Origin: Pyrus communis
Lineage: Eukaryota > Streptophyta > Magnoliopsida > Rosales > Rosaceae
DNA length: 64,000 nucleotides
NCBI RefSeq assembly: GCF_963583255.1
Contig: NC_084806.1
Coordinates: 15,046,317-15,110,316, forward strand
Direction: 5' to 3'
Shown in pieces: positions 1 through 12,260 of the stretch. How positions within the stretch are numbered: the stretch's first letter is position 1; each line of letters opens with the position of its first letter. The notes below the pieces were generated by a model, which was given only the letters and a program-made list of their open reading frames with translations, ran no database searches and was not told the origin of the DNA. Both the position numbers and the translations under genes were made by a program.

Positions 1-29
1 TGATTCAAAAGAACCAAATACGCTAACCT

Positions 30-442
30 CAGTACAACAAATTGCTACTTTAGTGAGAAATGTTTCAGCGAGAAACAAATTGTCCTCATTGTAGAGTACG
101 TTTCAGCGAGGAAAATTTTGAGTTCTTGCAAGAATTGAGTTTAGTTTGATCACCACACATGTCAAAGAAACAACAAGGAAAAAAAATCTTTCTGCGAGGA
201 AATATTTTTGTTGTTGTACATATTGCTAGTGAGAAAAATTTATTATCTTGTTGTAAGTTTAGCGGAAATTATTTTTCCTTCTCACCAAAATATTTGCGCG
301 GTTCTCACTAAATAAATTTTTTAGCGAGGAAAATTGAATTCCTACTATAGCACTCCCGCTATAATTTTCCAGAATTTTCAAGTAAGGCGCCCTTTTATTC
401 ACCTTTTACCGCTGACAACCCAAAACCATTTCCAAGTGTTAG

Positions 443-477
<35 letters not shown>

Positions 478-3400
478 AAAAAATAAAGGAGAAAACATGA
501 AATCTCAGATAACATCATTTAGTCTATCTGATTCAGACACTCTCTGCAGAACGAGAAAGAATTGAGGGCGTTGCACTCTTGAGTGTTTTGAATCACTCTC
601 CAAACCCAATCTTGCTGGTCGACGACGATAGTGGTAACTGGTAAGCTCTGTCCCTCTTCTCTTCTCCAATCCCCCTTTTCTTCGTTCTTGTTTCTGAACC
701 CTAACGTTGATCGCCTTTTCTCCTTTCTCTCTTTTGTAGCTTTGCACTCCAATTCATGTTTTCTTATTGGGTTCACTTTGTTTCTCTATTTCTATTTCCC
801 TTTATGTGGTAATTTTGTTCATAAATAGACCCGATTAAAACTGAATTTAATTTAATTTTTGAGATTTTATGCACGAATGGTTGTAGGTGAAATTTTCTTG
901 GGATTTTAACCTACAACACGAATTGCCCATTTGTTTAAAATAACAAATTGTTGTCTCTTTCGATTTCACCTACAACACGAATTGCCCATTTATTTAATTA
1001 AGCTTTTTCTATGGGATTTCATCTTTATGTTGTAACTTTTGTCTTTGCTAATGTTTTAATTGATACGATTCTAACTAATTTTTTCATTTGTTATTTAGGG
1101 TATAATCGTGCATTCTTGGAAAAAGGTTTTGGTAAGTTCTTTACAACTTTGTTTTAATGAATGGAAAATTTCATTTGTCTATCTATTTAATTCATGTTTG
1201 GGTGATCAGGGTTTGCATTTGTTTACTAGGTATGCCATTTATCCCACTAAAATTCCTCTTCACTCCAAACACTCTAAATCTTATGATCAATAGTTTTAAT
1301 TTTCCTAATGAAAACTCCATATTTGATATGTAGTACAATTGGAGGGTTTAAAGTCTTTTTATGGTGTTCACGACCAGAGGTCACTCTCTCTGCTCATTCT
1401 TTTTATGGTTTTTTAACCTTATGTTTGTTTTTTATTACAGTGATTAGTCATTCAAATACATGACCACATGTCACTCTCTGCTCATTGTCTCTCTTTCTCT
1501 CAGTCTCCCAACCATTTCTACCATGACCTCTAGTAAGTTTCAATTCAAAACAGCTGATTTTGATCAACTAAGGGTTGTGTTGTTAACTTATATTTTTTCA
1601 ATTAGCAGTAAGAGAATGTAATTCTAGTTGGAAATCATTGAGTATACCATCTGCTTTATCTCCTCTTAGGTAAGTTGTTTGACTTCTAATTTTATTGTTT
1701 TAACCTCTCATGTTGTCCATGTTGGGAATTATATGTGGATTTTGATTTATAAGATATAGATAACAGTTTTTAGCAATGGATCGAAGTTGGATATTCCTTA
1801 GACATAGATTTTGTGATGCATTCACTGCTAGTTTAAACTCTTTTATATTGGTTGTAAACAAACATTTGAATGAGAATCTTCATACAAGACATGTTATCCA
1901 TGTAGAGACTGCCTAAATGGGAATCTTCATTCTTTGCATGTTATTCGTTCCCATTTAAGAAAGTGAATCAAATGACCTAATAGAGAATGATAGTGATAGT
2001 GAGAATCATGATGATCACAAGACGTTTGAAATTTTACATAGTTTTCAAAGGGCAATAGATATGGAAACTAATGTGATGTACTTGAATGTTTTGATTTTTG
2101 CATTTTCATATAGTTATGGCAATTGGAGAAGCTACTAATGTGATGCATAGTTTAACTTTGTTCATTTTTCTTCTCGAAGAATATCATTATGGCAAGAAAG
2201 AGGAAGCGAATCCATTTTGACTTTTCAAGTGAGGCATCAATAGACGATCTACAAATTAAGGTTGATGCTGTTACAACTTCAAACAGTAGGGTTGATGCTG
2301 TTATAACATCAAGCAGTACCTAGGGGAGTGCTAATGGTATGCCTTTTTATAAATCTCAAAAGGTGTTATGTTATATAGCATGAAAATGTTGCCCTTTTCT
2401 TTTAGGCTGTTATTGGTGTTTTCAATTGGTTCTTTTTACCTTAGTCCTCGTCCTTCTTGTTCCTCTTGTTTTGTACTTTCTTTGTACATGTAAAAGGTTC
2501 TTGTATCTTATGTAAAATAAAATTTGCATTGATGATATTTTAGTTGAACAAAACAAAAAAAAACAATCAAAGACCTGTGGAAAGAATTCTGATAAATTGC
2601 AAGAGCAGCTTGGTGGTAAGAAAATACCAATTACTCTGACAAAACTAAAAGGGAAGCCCACAGGTCTGAATTCCTTATTTCTTGTGAATGATATTGGTTT
2701 TGTGGTTCAGACCTATGCACCACTAAATGTGAAGCAACGGAGGAATGTAGAAAAGAAGGAAGTCGATAAGATGATTGAAAGAACAACGGTGAGTAATATT
2801 GTTTTTTTACACATTACTTTTACATTGAGTGTGTAAAAATCTTCTTAAATTAGATTTACCAATGACTTGATTCCATATAGAGCAAGTATGATATTGATAT
2901 GTCACTCCCTGATGTTGGTACATATATTAAGAAGGTATTACAAAGGCGGTTTGTTAATTTTCGACACAAGCTGAAGAAGCATTTTGATTCCTATCCAACT
3001 CTAGAGGAGGCACAACAAAACAAACATGAGGATGTAAATAGTTAGGAGGAATGGAAGTTTATTTGTGATCGTTACGCGAGTGTTCAATTCAAGGTACACA
3101 TGTATATTAATGAACTGAATTGTTGTTGTCATGTGTGTTGTTTACTTTCTTGATGTCACGTCGTTTAATTTTGCTATGTAGGAACGTTCAGATAAGAATG
3201 CTATCAATAGGTCTCATTTGACTTACAATCATAAAGCGGGGTCAAAATCCTTTAGGGCCCATGAATATGAGATTGTAAGATGTGTTTTTCTTAATTTTAA
3301 TCTAGATTCTAGGTGGATAAAGGAGATTAACTTTAGTTTGTGATCCATGTATTAGGAAGCCAAAAATGGAGAGTAACCAAGTGCAATTGATTGCTTTGAG

Positions 3401-4794
3401 TTGGGATGAAGGAGCTAAACCGAAGTGGGTAAGTTGGTTATTTATTTTCTGAATCCTTGACAAGATATGTTACGTGAAGAAATATTCAAGCGTAATTTTT
3501 TTTACTTAAATGTGATCATATTTTTTACTTATAATGAATATATTATGCCCAAAAACAGATTTTTTTTTTTGTCTATGATATATATCAAGAGCACACACAT
3601 ATCATCCAAATTTACTTAGTATATTTTGTTGAATGAAACACAATATTTGTAGTCCAAATTCATTGGCTCCCTGTAATTCTAGGAGATACATGCAGATTGT
3701 GTATTCACTTAGTTAACGTGCTGTATTTTCATTTGTAGGAAAAGATGATAGGTATGAAAAATGACAACTCTTTCAGGTGGTAATGTGACATTGACAAATG
3801 ATGAAATTGTTTTAGAGGTCCTTGGTCATAAGTCTGGTTACTTCAAGGGTCCTTCAAAGTTTCTTTCTTTTGAAGACTCTGTGTTGAGCAAACATTTAGA
3901 AGAAAGAGTTGAGATTCAACAAGAAGAGCTTGTGACAACAAAACAAGAGCTTGTTGAAACAAAAGAAGAGCTTGATGAAGCAAAACAAGAAATCCAAGAA
4001 TTGAAGGATAATCAAAAGAAATTTGAGGAACTCGTACACAAAATAATGGAAGGCCAGCAACCACCTCAGGTAGTCCTTTGGTTGTGCTGGAATATGTGAA
4101 CTTTCATAGTTGCTACCCATTAATCTTCACCAATTTTGTAGACTATGAATTATCATTGTAAGCTATTGTGTTTTGGACTACTATAATTAAGTTCTAGTAC
4201 TTCTCATCATTCATTCTTGGTACTAAATTCCAGTTATAGGGAGAAACCAAATTCTCATAGTACCACTTATGAGAATGATTATCTCAACTTACAGCGTGGA
4301 ATTTTACCTTCATCAAAATTCTCACTAAAGGCTTTGCTATAGCGAGAAAACAAATGTCTTGTTGACACTTTTCAACAATGAAATTCAGTCTCACAATATA
4401 TGATCTATAGTGAGAGATAATATGTTCATTGCTGTAAAACTTACAAATTCCTCGCCAAAAATTTTATAGTGAGAAATTTGATTATTTTTGCGAGGAATTT
4501 TGTCCTCGCGCAAGTTATTGAATATCAATAATTAGGTTGTCAAAAGGTTTTGGCGACCACATTCCTAACCTTTTAGCGAGAAATTATCCCCGCTTTAACT
4601 CCACCGCGAGAATAAGTTCCACTATCGCTGTATCATTTTGGTGAGGAAAAACTTCCTCGCTATGCACATTCCCCGATGGGCCTACTATGAGGAATGAGTG
4701 AGGAAATAATTTCCTCGCTAAAAACCTATAGTGGCTAAATGACAACTGTTAGCGAGGAAAAAATTTCTCGCTAAACAACTATTTTGTTGTAGTG
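30..4794 (+). mobile_element. CACTA (En/Spm-type) DNA transposon, full length, decayed
   Basis: The left end begins CAGTACAACAAA at 30 and the right end finishes TTTTGTTGTAGTG at 4794, whose reverse complement is CACTACAACAAAA, so the terminal inverted repeat has one mismatch (CAGTA for CACTA). The trinucleotide CCT lies immediately outside both ends (27-29 and 4795-4797), the 3-bp target duplication expected for CACTA elements. Both subterminal zones (about 50-340 and 4300-4790) carry many copies, in both orientations, of a motif like AGCGAGGAAA, the usual transposase-binding architecture. The interior contains a decayed Ptta/En/Spm-type gene. I see no TNP2/DDE transposase, so the copy is probably non-autonomous. 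Seen: ends, TSD, subterminal repeats. Known: superfamily rules. Inferred: inactivity. Confidence 0.88.
2189..4099 (+). pseudogene. Ptta/En/Spm (Transposase_24-like) gene inside the CACTA element
   Basis: Recognisable exons run from a start at 2189 (basic N-terminus MARKRKR) through about 2543-2788, 2881-3093 and 3182 onward to a final coiled-coil segment at 3761-4099. The third exon encodes VGTYIKKVLQRRFVNFRHKL and an EEWKFICDRY-like block, followed by RSHLTYNHKAGSKSF in the next exon, all typical of Transposase_24 accessory proteins of plant CACTA elements. The last segment is rich in repeated Gln/Glu/Leu heptads (QEELVTTKQELVETKEELDE), a coiled coil for multimerisation. An in-frame TAG at 3043-3045 stands where the family has a coding residue just before EEW, and the first exon frame closes early near 2320. 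I infer a pseudogene. Exon borders other than 2788, 2881, 3093 and 3182 are approximate. Confidence 0.7.
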
Positions 4795-4797
4795 CCT

Positions 4798-6109
4798 AAA
4801 ACTGAACACCTTTCGCGTGACGAAGGGTTTGTCGCGCAAGGTTTTGCACAGGGACGTCCTTTGTCGCGCAAACGTTGTAGTGACGAAACTAATCCATTGT
4901 AATTTTGAAGTCTATGTTTACGTAAACTTCATAATTACAAATAAATTTTCAGTTATAATATGTATTCTAAAAATATTTACTACCTTAAATAAATTGATAT
5001 TATATTCCATTCAATTAATACCTTAAATAAATTGATATTATATTTCATTCAATTAATACCGTAAATAAATTAATAGTATATTCCGTTCAATTATTTAAAT
5101 AACCAAACAGGAATTAAAACCTAATTAAGTCCAAATACATAACTTATAAAAAAAAACCCTTAAATTTAAATATTGTCATGCAAAACATAAATTTAAAACT
5201 ATTATTTCGATGGTCTTGGTCCATTCCGTAAGACTTCATAACACCATCGATTGTAACCTCCCTCCAACGCATCCTCCATCAACTTCATCAGATGTTCGTT
5301 CGTATCATCATCAAGAGTATACTTACATTCTTATACATATATGCAAATAATTAATTCTAACATATAACAAAACATTTCACAAAATTAATTATTGATCCAT
5401 GAACAACATACTTACTAATAATTCATCCATCATCGCCTTCTTCACATTCTCGGGCACATTTTTCCAAGAACGGTACTCAGCAGTAGGACAATTATTCCCC
5501 ATGGCTATAGCAATCGCATGTGCGAACTGAAAAAGCTGCCGTGGATCATTCAGGTTAGTGGCGTGCAAGCTCTTATCCTTGTTTTTATCCTCCATCCCAG
5601 CATGAATAGAATTGTGAAGAATAAGGAGAGCAGAAGCAAATATTTATAGGAAAGTTAGGGCCTTTGTGCGACGAAGGCTTTGTCGTGCAAAGACTTCGTC
5701 GCACAAAGGCCCGTACTAAATCCAGTCTAGATTTCTCTGATTCACACGCACTGAATTGTCTAATTCAAAACTGACAACTTCGTCGCGCAAGTGTTCATCT
5801 GATTCCCATGCATTGAACACTCTGCCCCAAAAACTGAAGGATCTTTGAGTGACGAAGTCTTTGTCATGCAAAGTTTTCCTGGGAAAATATTCATCGCACC
5901 AAAAAAAAAAAAAAAAAATCCCCCATGGTTTTCTTACTAAGTTTGAGCGACGAACACCTTTTTTTCGTCGTGCAAACTCTCTTGCATGACCAAGGTCTTT
6001 GTCGTGCAAATTTCACCAACCTTGTGCGACGGAGCTCTCTTATGGTTGCACAAAACACCCTCGCGCAATGGATTTTTCTTTGTCGCACCAATAGTTTTTC
6101 CTACTAGTG
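4798..6109 (-). mobile_element. Remnant of a second CACTA family (GTCGCGCAA subterminal repeats)
   Basis: The right end, read on the minus strand, starts CACTAGTAGGAAAAAC at 6109, a CACTA-type terminus. Both sides of the stretch carry many copies of TTGTCGCGCAA or TTGTGCGACGAAG-like motifs (4812-4890 and 5660-6090), different from the AGCGAGGAAA motif of the first element. The left terminus is not resolved; it may lie before the window, with the first CACTA inserted into this one, or it may be lost. A short minus-strand exon (5416-5595) resembles the En/Spm accessory gene. Only the right end and the repeats are seen directly. Confidence 0.6.
5416..5595 (-). pseudogene. First-exon fragment of an En/Spm-type accessory protein
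   Basis: The minus-strand exon starts with ATG at 5595 and encodes about 60 residues, ending ...WKNVPENVKKAMMDELL before a canonical GTAAGT splice donor (donor GT is the complement of 5414-5415). The W-x-N-V-P block followed by an amphipathic helix resembles the start of the conserved region of Transposase_24 proteins. No downstream exon is evident to the left before the first CACTA element, so it is an isolated fragment. Assignment rests on a short motif and on its position inside a CACTA remnant. Confidence 0.4.
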
Positions 6110-6535
6110 AGACAAGCAACTTGGGCTGGTTATGGATTAACTTACTTGTAAAATAAGAAAAATCCAAATTACACCATTCAAGAACACTGTCCGTAGTTCT
6201 TTCAAGAACGAAAAAAACCTCAGAATCCTATTAAAGCCAAAACGATCTCCACTAGGGTTGGGATCGATTTCAACCGGTTTGGTGTTTTGCTGAAATTGAA
6301 AACCGAAACAAAAGTATTGTTCGGTTAGTTTGATTTTTTCTCGAGTTTTGTTCGCTTTGGTTTGGTTTCAGCTGGGTGTTTTTCTTTTTTTTTTTTTTTT
6401 TTTCAGTTTGGTTTGGAGTTCGGTTATGTTTTTATTTTTCATATGATGCCTAACGTCACACAACATTGCAGCTTAGTAAACAAGAGGAACTTAAAAGGCT
6501 TTACTACGCAATGAACTTAAGATGGCTTATAATAA

Positions 6536-6680
6536 GGATAGTGCTATTCACATTCATTTTTACCTACATATACTCTTGTTAATTTTTTACCATTGATTTT
6601 CTTTAATTCATTGAATCCGATGGCAAAAAATTAAGAGAAATATGTGAGAAGTAAAGATGCGGGTGTGGATAGCACTACCC
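6536..6680. repeat. Short inverted-repeat MITE
   Basis: The left arm GGATAGTGCTATTCACA is mirrored by the right arm ending GTGGATAGCACTACCC; complementarity continues imperfectly for about 50 bp on each side of an AT-rich loop. There is no coding capacity. The superfamily is not resolved because no clear target duplication is visible. Confidence 0.6.
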
Positions 6681-6889
6681 TACAATAATTCACATTGTTT
6701 CACCATGCTTAAAATCATGTAAGAAGGAATGCCTCATTACATGTAAATATGAATATGGCTCTTTACATGTAAAGAGCCAAGCATCAACCTTTAGGCTAGG
6801 GTACACAATGTGCCAGCTGAATAATTAGATATTAAACTTCTTAATAAAGTGAGTCGAACCTTAAACGGTTAAAACCTCCAACTTGTAGA

Positions 6890-7060
6890 AAGAATATCCC
6901 TAAACTATAGTGATACTGACGTATAAACATATTTGCTAACCGCATTGCTAGTAGAGAATATCCCTAAACTATTGTGATACTGACATATAAACATATTTGC
7001 TAACCTCCAACTTGTAGGAAGAATACTCCTAAACTATAGTCTAGGGATATTCTTCCTAAA
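6890..7060. repeat. Local tandem duplication, about 65-bp units
   Basis: A block containing GAATATCCCTAAACTATAG followed by GATACTGACGTATAAACAT occurs at 6892 and again near 6955. A third partial copy of the CCTCCAACTTGTAG...CCTAAACTATAG section lies near 7005-7045. It then folds back on itself with CTATAGTCTAGGGATATTCTTCC. It looks like a small tandem array formed by replication slippage in non-coding DNA. Confidence 0.6.
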
Positions 7061-7699
7061 GTGAATTTTGTCGCTAAGCAGTAAGGATATTAATTTAAAA
7101 TTGTGTTCAATGTTTCTTATAATGAGATAGGATTCTCTCCGAATCCTCTTTGTGAGGATTCTAGAGATAAAAAATGCCAATAATTGACATTGCTTCCTCA
7201 AACCAAACCTAATCTAATTCTAAGTTTTCATTCCCAAATCCCACAACAAACCTGACTGCACAGACAATAGTTTAGTTAAGTGCATGAAGGTCAGATAAAA
7301 ATTTGAAAGAACAGTTCACGGTGTGCATTGTCCATCATAGTTAAACCAAATAGAAGCATCAAACCCCCAACCCAGACCTAGTTTACATTACAAACATGAA
7401 AAACAAAAACACACAATAACCTAATCACATGTCAAAACAAACTAATTAAGTAGATGGAAGATCCACCCAAATATCAAGAGAGCAGAGTCAGCAACTCAGC
7501 AGACCACCCAAACCTTACCTCCATTTTTAATCCTCCACAACACAACTAATGAAATTGAGCACTCGCTTAATTCGAATTTGCAAGATACCTGCCAAGGATA
7601 AAGTTATGAAATTCCTTTCTTTCTGTGGAAGCCAAGTGCATGCCCAATCCCAAAGGAAATCACAATCCACACGAAATTAAGCCAACTGCATACCTTTGC

Positions 7700-7730
7700 C
7701 ATACATACATACATACATACATAAATACAT

Positions 7731-7761
<31 letters not shown>

Positions 7762-7870
7762 CATATATCTAACTTGAAAAATAGACAGTTCAGATCGTTG
7801 AAATTCGATGTGGTGTAGACCCCACAACTAATTTTCATTTAATATATATATATATATAAATATATATAGA
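7700..7870. repeat. Compound microsatellite (CATA)n (AT)n
   Basis: A run of CATA tetranucleotides from about 7703 grades into an AT dinucleotide tract (7741-7770), and a second AT tract follows at 7842-7868. The DNA between them resembles the MITE family also present at 41198-41570 (motif GAAATTCGATGTGG and its neighbours). Confidence 0.8.
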
Positions 7871-8861
7871 CACAAGCTAGGCCTTGAGTGTAGTGGTTCA
7901 ATTGGAATTTTATTTTTCATTTTTATTTTCCTTCCAAGAACCATTCGATGAACTAGCAAGGAAAACGATACAGAGCAAGACAACCTAAAGAATGTTAAGG
8001 TTCTATCATGAAACCAATTATTAATACGGAGAGTAGCCTAACTACTTATTAGCATAAGTTTTTTTTTTTTTTTTTTTTTTTTTTTCCTATATGAGATTCA
8101 TACTCTTACCATGTCCCCTCATGTGTGGCTAATTTTCAAGCTATAATACGTGAACTGCACAAATTAGGTAATGTGGAACACGTGTCATTGTTAGATTTCA
8201 CACATGAGACAACCTGCGTTGATACAATAATGAAAGTTGAGGTTTTACCATTAAACAAAAGGAAAACTAATGAAAAGGGCTTGAAAACTTTGAGTTTTAA
8301 TGATAATAACAAAATAAAGGGTAAAGTGAATAGTACCAGGATTGACATTTTAGTGTAAAAATATGGTTTTTCGTTAAAGTAAACAGTATCATGGGCTTTT
8401 CGTTAAAACTCCCTTAAATAAATTGTTAATATATGGAGCAGCTCAACTATTTATAAGCACATACAAAGTCCATTTTTTTCTTGATGTGACCCAACACAAA
8501 ATTGTCATTACTAAGAAAAAAGTCCAAAATAGCATTACCCTTTTATTCAAGTAATAATTATGCTGAATTTATCTCAAACTATGGGAAGAAAGACAATAAA
8601 AAAGCACACTGCTCTAATCTCTAGCTAACGACCTATGTCCAGGCTTACAATTCTCAAAAACACTCTTAGCATACAAGAATTTTCAGTAGTGTCTTGTGTG
8701 AGCCTGATATCGGGTCCATATAAGTATTTTTCATTACAATGCAAGTTGGTATTTTGTTACGTGCATACGTTTAAATTTGCATAAAAAAAAAAGTTAATAT
8801 GAGGACTCACATTTAGAAAGTAATTGGAATTTCTCACTCAGTTTTGAGTGCCTTTGAAATA

Positions 8862-9059
8862 GAACCCAGATCCTTTCCGGATCATTTGAAACTAAACCTA
8901 AGGATCAAATGATCTGGACCGTTGTAATTTGATTCAACAGCTACAATTATTATAATTTTAGAGGGACCTCCTGTTTGTAGCTGTTGGATCAAATTTCAAT
9001 GCCCCAGATCATTTGATCTTTAGGCTCAGTTTCAAATGATCCAGAGAGGATCTGGGTTC
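8862..9059. mobile_element. Mutator-like MITE with perfect 9-bp target duplication
   Basis: The arms start GAACCCAGATCC at 8862 and end GGATCTGGGTTC at 9059. About 56 bp of each arm pair with only a handful of mismatches, including the inner block GATCAAATGATCTGG. The 9-mer TTTGAAATA flanks the element on both sides (8853-8861 and 9060-9068). A 9-bp duplication with long terminal inverted repeats is the signature of Mutator-like elements. There is no coding capacity. Confidence 0.85.
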
Positions 9060-9942
9060 TTTGAAATAAAGTACTTATGGTTAACTACTATAAAATTACA
9101 CCTACCACCAAATTTACTTTGTTTGCAATTTAAACATGGTTTAGTTTAATGGAATGGTAAACCTTTTTTCTTCACATGAATATTTGAAGGCTTTTTAGTT
9201 GAGGTTCACATAAATCTTCACTTTGATTCTTCACAATGAAAATCGATCGAAATGTCCTGAATTTGTCTAACATAAATCATTTAGGTTCTTTCATGAAAAA
9301 TTTGTCAACATCCTCGTTAAGTAGATGAGTTTGTTAGACAAAAAAAAACCCTTAAAAAGAGAATCACATTGTCAGTCACATTCCAATTTTACAAGAATAT
9401 TGATATATATTTCATAGAAGAATCAAAATGATTTATTAGAAACAAATTCAAGAACCAATTCTGTTGATTTTGATCATAAAAAACTATATTAAAAAGTTAT
9501 ATCAATGTTAAAGAATCATTTGACTCAAAGGCATTTGAAAAGATTGTACATGATATCTCTCTGCTGTGGCTACTTTGACCTTTCTTTTTTATTAAAAAAG
9601 AAAAGGAAACAGGGAAAATGAGGATAAACTAACATATATATGATGCTCTCTGCCCGCTGCCCCTGCCCGGATCTTGAGATTGTGATCTCTCTTTGCAGTA
9701 AAATTGAAGTTTTAAACCACTTTCATTAAAGAAGAAACATATTCAATCATGTTTGTACTAACTCGAATATAATCACGATTACATGTTTAATTAGTTGTCG
9801 TGTAATCAAAGTAATTCTATACTCTCACCTGTTACTATTACAATGTGAATGATAGAGGGAATGAGAAAGAAGAGACAATACTAATGTTGTCGATGCCTCC
9901 AATCTTTTAGTTCGCTTCACTTTTATGATATTAAGCATTTTA

Positions 9943-10226
9943 TGTATGTTTGGGATGAGGAATTTTTAAATTCCAAGAAACTTAGACAAAGTAATGAAGA
10001 GACGAATAACAAAAAGTTAGATAGAAAGAATTAGAAATGCATCTACATGAGCATCACAAAAGCATGTGATAGAAATTTATGAATGAGTACTTGAAATGTG
10101 TCATTTACAAAGCCTTTTATAATGTTCATGTTTCTTATTCCTCTTATTTAGTTTTTTTAGATCTATTTATTCCTCATTATGCCTTAATTCCTTGAAATTT
10201 CGAAGTTCCTCACCCAAACTTACATT
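9943..10226. repeat. MITE with GTTTGGG-type termini
   Basis: The left end TGTATGTTTGGGATGAGGAA is mirrored at the right end by CTCACCCAAACTTACA. The inverted similarity extends about 60 bp inward through AATTCC and CTTAG blocks. It is about 280 bp and non-coding. A clean target duplication is not visible, so the superfamily is left open. Confidence 0.55.
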
Positions 10227-11894
10227 AAACAAATGAGAAAAAGTAGAGCTCCTAGTTGTGGTTGAGTCTAACCAAGAATTTATGCTATTAATCCCTGTAG
10301 TGTGTGTATATAATACAAAAGAAAAGTAATTGAGGATTTAGATAGTACTTCACATTACGAAGGGAAATACTATTGATGCTTCAAAAAAGTTACTGTACAG
10401 TTATATGTAGACAAGGGAGAAATGACATTTTGAAGAGTGCGTGACATTATATTGGTTACAATGGTACATTACTTTCATAGTATAAAATAAAATAAAACTA
10501 AGAATAATCACTAACATTAGTTGCATAACTAGAAATAAGTAAAGACGGGACGGAGGCTTTTATTCACCTTATTATGTGTAACTGGTGTCGGTGGTATTGT
10601 CAATACTTAGTGAAGTGAACTTGAGCGTCAACATATCTCCAAAAATAATAGTTCCAAGGATTTGGAACTAAGGAAACCTTGTGGACTCCGAGTTAACTGA
10701 AGGAGAGATGGTAGTGGGAAGTTATTTGTAGGTTGTCCCCAATTTGGGAAGTCAATGTTGTCAAAATTCACAAGATTTATTCAATAGTATGAGTGCATCG
10801 TTGAATAAAGTTGCCGACTGTAATATGTGGTCGCAGCTTGCAAGCAGTGTGATGGGAGGGTGCTGTATTTTCAAATTTATATAGGTAGGTTAAGTCGCTC
10901 TATATGCCCACAAAGGTAAATAAAATGTTAATGCGCCATATAGATTTTAAATTCATAGATATAGGTTTTTAGTCAAAGTGGCACTGAAAGTCGAGTTTCA
11001 ATATAAAATTTGAGTGCATTCCACGTTAATAAGAAAAAATTTATCCAATCAAGAAAATAAGATTGAGTTTGGACTTAAACCATCTTTAATTATTACACGT
11101 GTACAAATTGTTAAATTCAAATTTGAGTTTTCACTCTTATGTTTCTTTTCCATAATAAAGATTCAAATTCTAAAACTCAAAATGATTTTAAGATTTGAGT
11201 CTGTGTTTGAGAAAAAAAAAAAAAAAAAAAAACTTTAAAACTAAAGTTCATCCTCCTTTTTAGACTCAAATGCATGACAATGTAGGTTTAAGAATATAAC
11301 CTTGGATTAGAAATGACACAACAATTAAAAATAAAAAATAAAAAATTAGAGCAATGGTCCTTATATTTGAATAAGGATCCTCTCTGGATCCTCTTTGTGA
11401 GAATTCTTGAGATCTGTGTATCGTGTCTGTTTATCATACATCGTGCAGTCGGAAATCATTTTAAATTTTACAGAAAATATGAGTATACCCCTTGGAATTC
11501 AATTTTCTTTAACTAAAACCCATAATTGTAAAATTTTCTAATAAAAACCCAATGACTAGGCTCCAACTAAGCAATATCCATAATTAAGTATGACTTGGCA
11601 AAATTGGTATTTTTGGATGTCTAAATTACCCCTAATATCAAGTACTTTGGGTCTATTACTTCTTATCTACATTTATTTTATATTATTTCATTCAATTAAA
11701 CATTTTGAAATGTTTATGCAGATTTGGAAAAGAAAAATTTTAGTGTCATGATTTCAATGCATATTAATAACAAAAATTATATGATATTAGAGTTTTGATT
11801 CCTTATATAGTTGTTTTCACATTTATGTAAAAATGAGCATTATTTTTCCTTTTCAAATAATTGTAACAGGTAAATTAGTATTTTTCACAAATGT

Positions 11895-12188
11895 TGTCAC
11901 ATCCCGGCCCGGGGCGGATCACTTCCCGGGCCCGCTCCACCACCGTAGCACGATATTGTCCGCTTTGGGCTTACCATTCCCTCACGGTTTTGTTTTTGGG
12001 AACTCACGAGCAACTTCCCAGTGGGTCACCCATCATGGGATTGCTCTAGCCCCCTTCTCGCTTAACTTCGGAGTTCCTACGGAACCCGAAGCCAGTGAGC
12101 TCCCAAAAGGCCTCGTTGAAAGTGAAGGTTGGCAATGGATATATAAGGCCCAAAGACCACGCCCTCACGGGCGATGTGGGATACTACA
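11895..12188 (-). repeat. 3' LTR of TRIM, 294 bp, carrying the 5S-like region
   Basis: On the minus strand it begins TGTAGTATCCCACATCGCCC and ends GGATGTGACA. The 5S-like portion is roughly the complement of 11998-12087, with the intermediate element less conserved than the A and C boxes. In real 5S genes these boxes bind TFIIIA for RNA polymerase III; whether they act here cannot be seen. Confidence 0.85.
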
Positions 12189-12260
12189 ATCCACCCCCCT
12201 TAGGGAGCCCGACGTCCTCGTCGGCACACCACGACCGTGAGTCTGGCTCTGATACCAAAT

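Noticed and set aside
505..776. Two overlapping minus-strand frames near the CACTA left end
   Set aside because: Overlapping frames with no domain, lying in the non-coding 5' part of a transposon.
11998..12087. 5S rRNA gene candidate
   Set aside because: Only the central part of 5S is similar, and it is embedded in an LTR with TG/CA ends and a target duplication; it is the 5S-derived module of a TRIM rather than a host rRNA gene.
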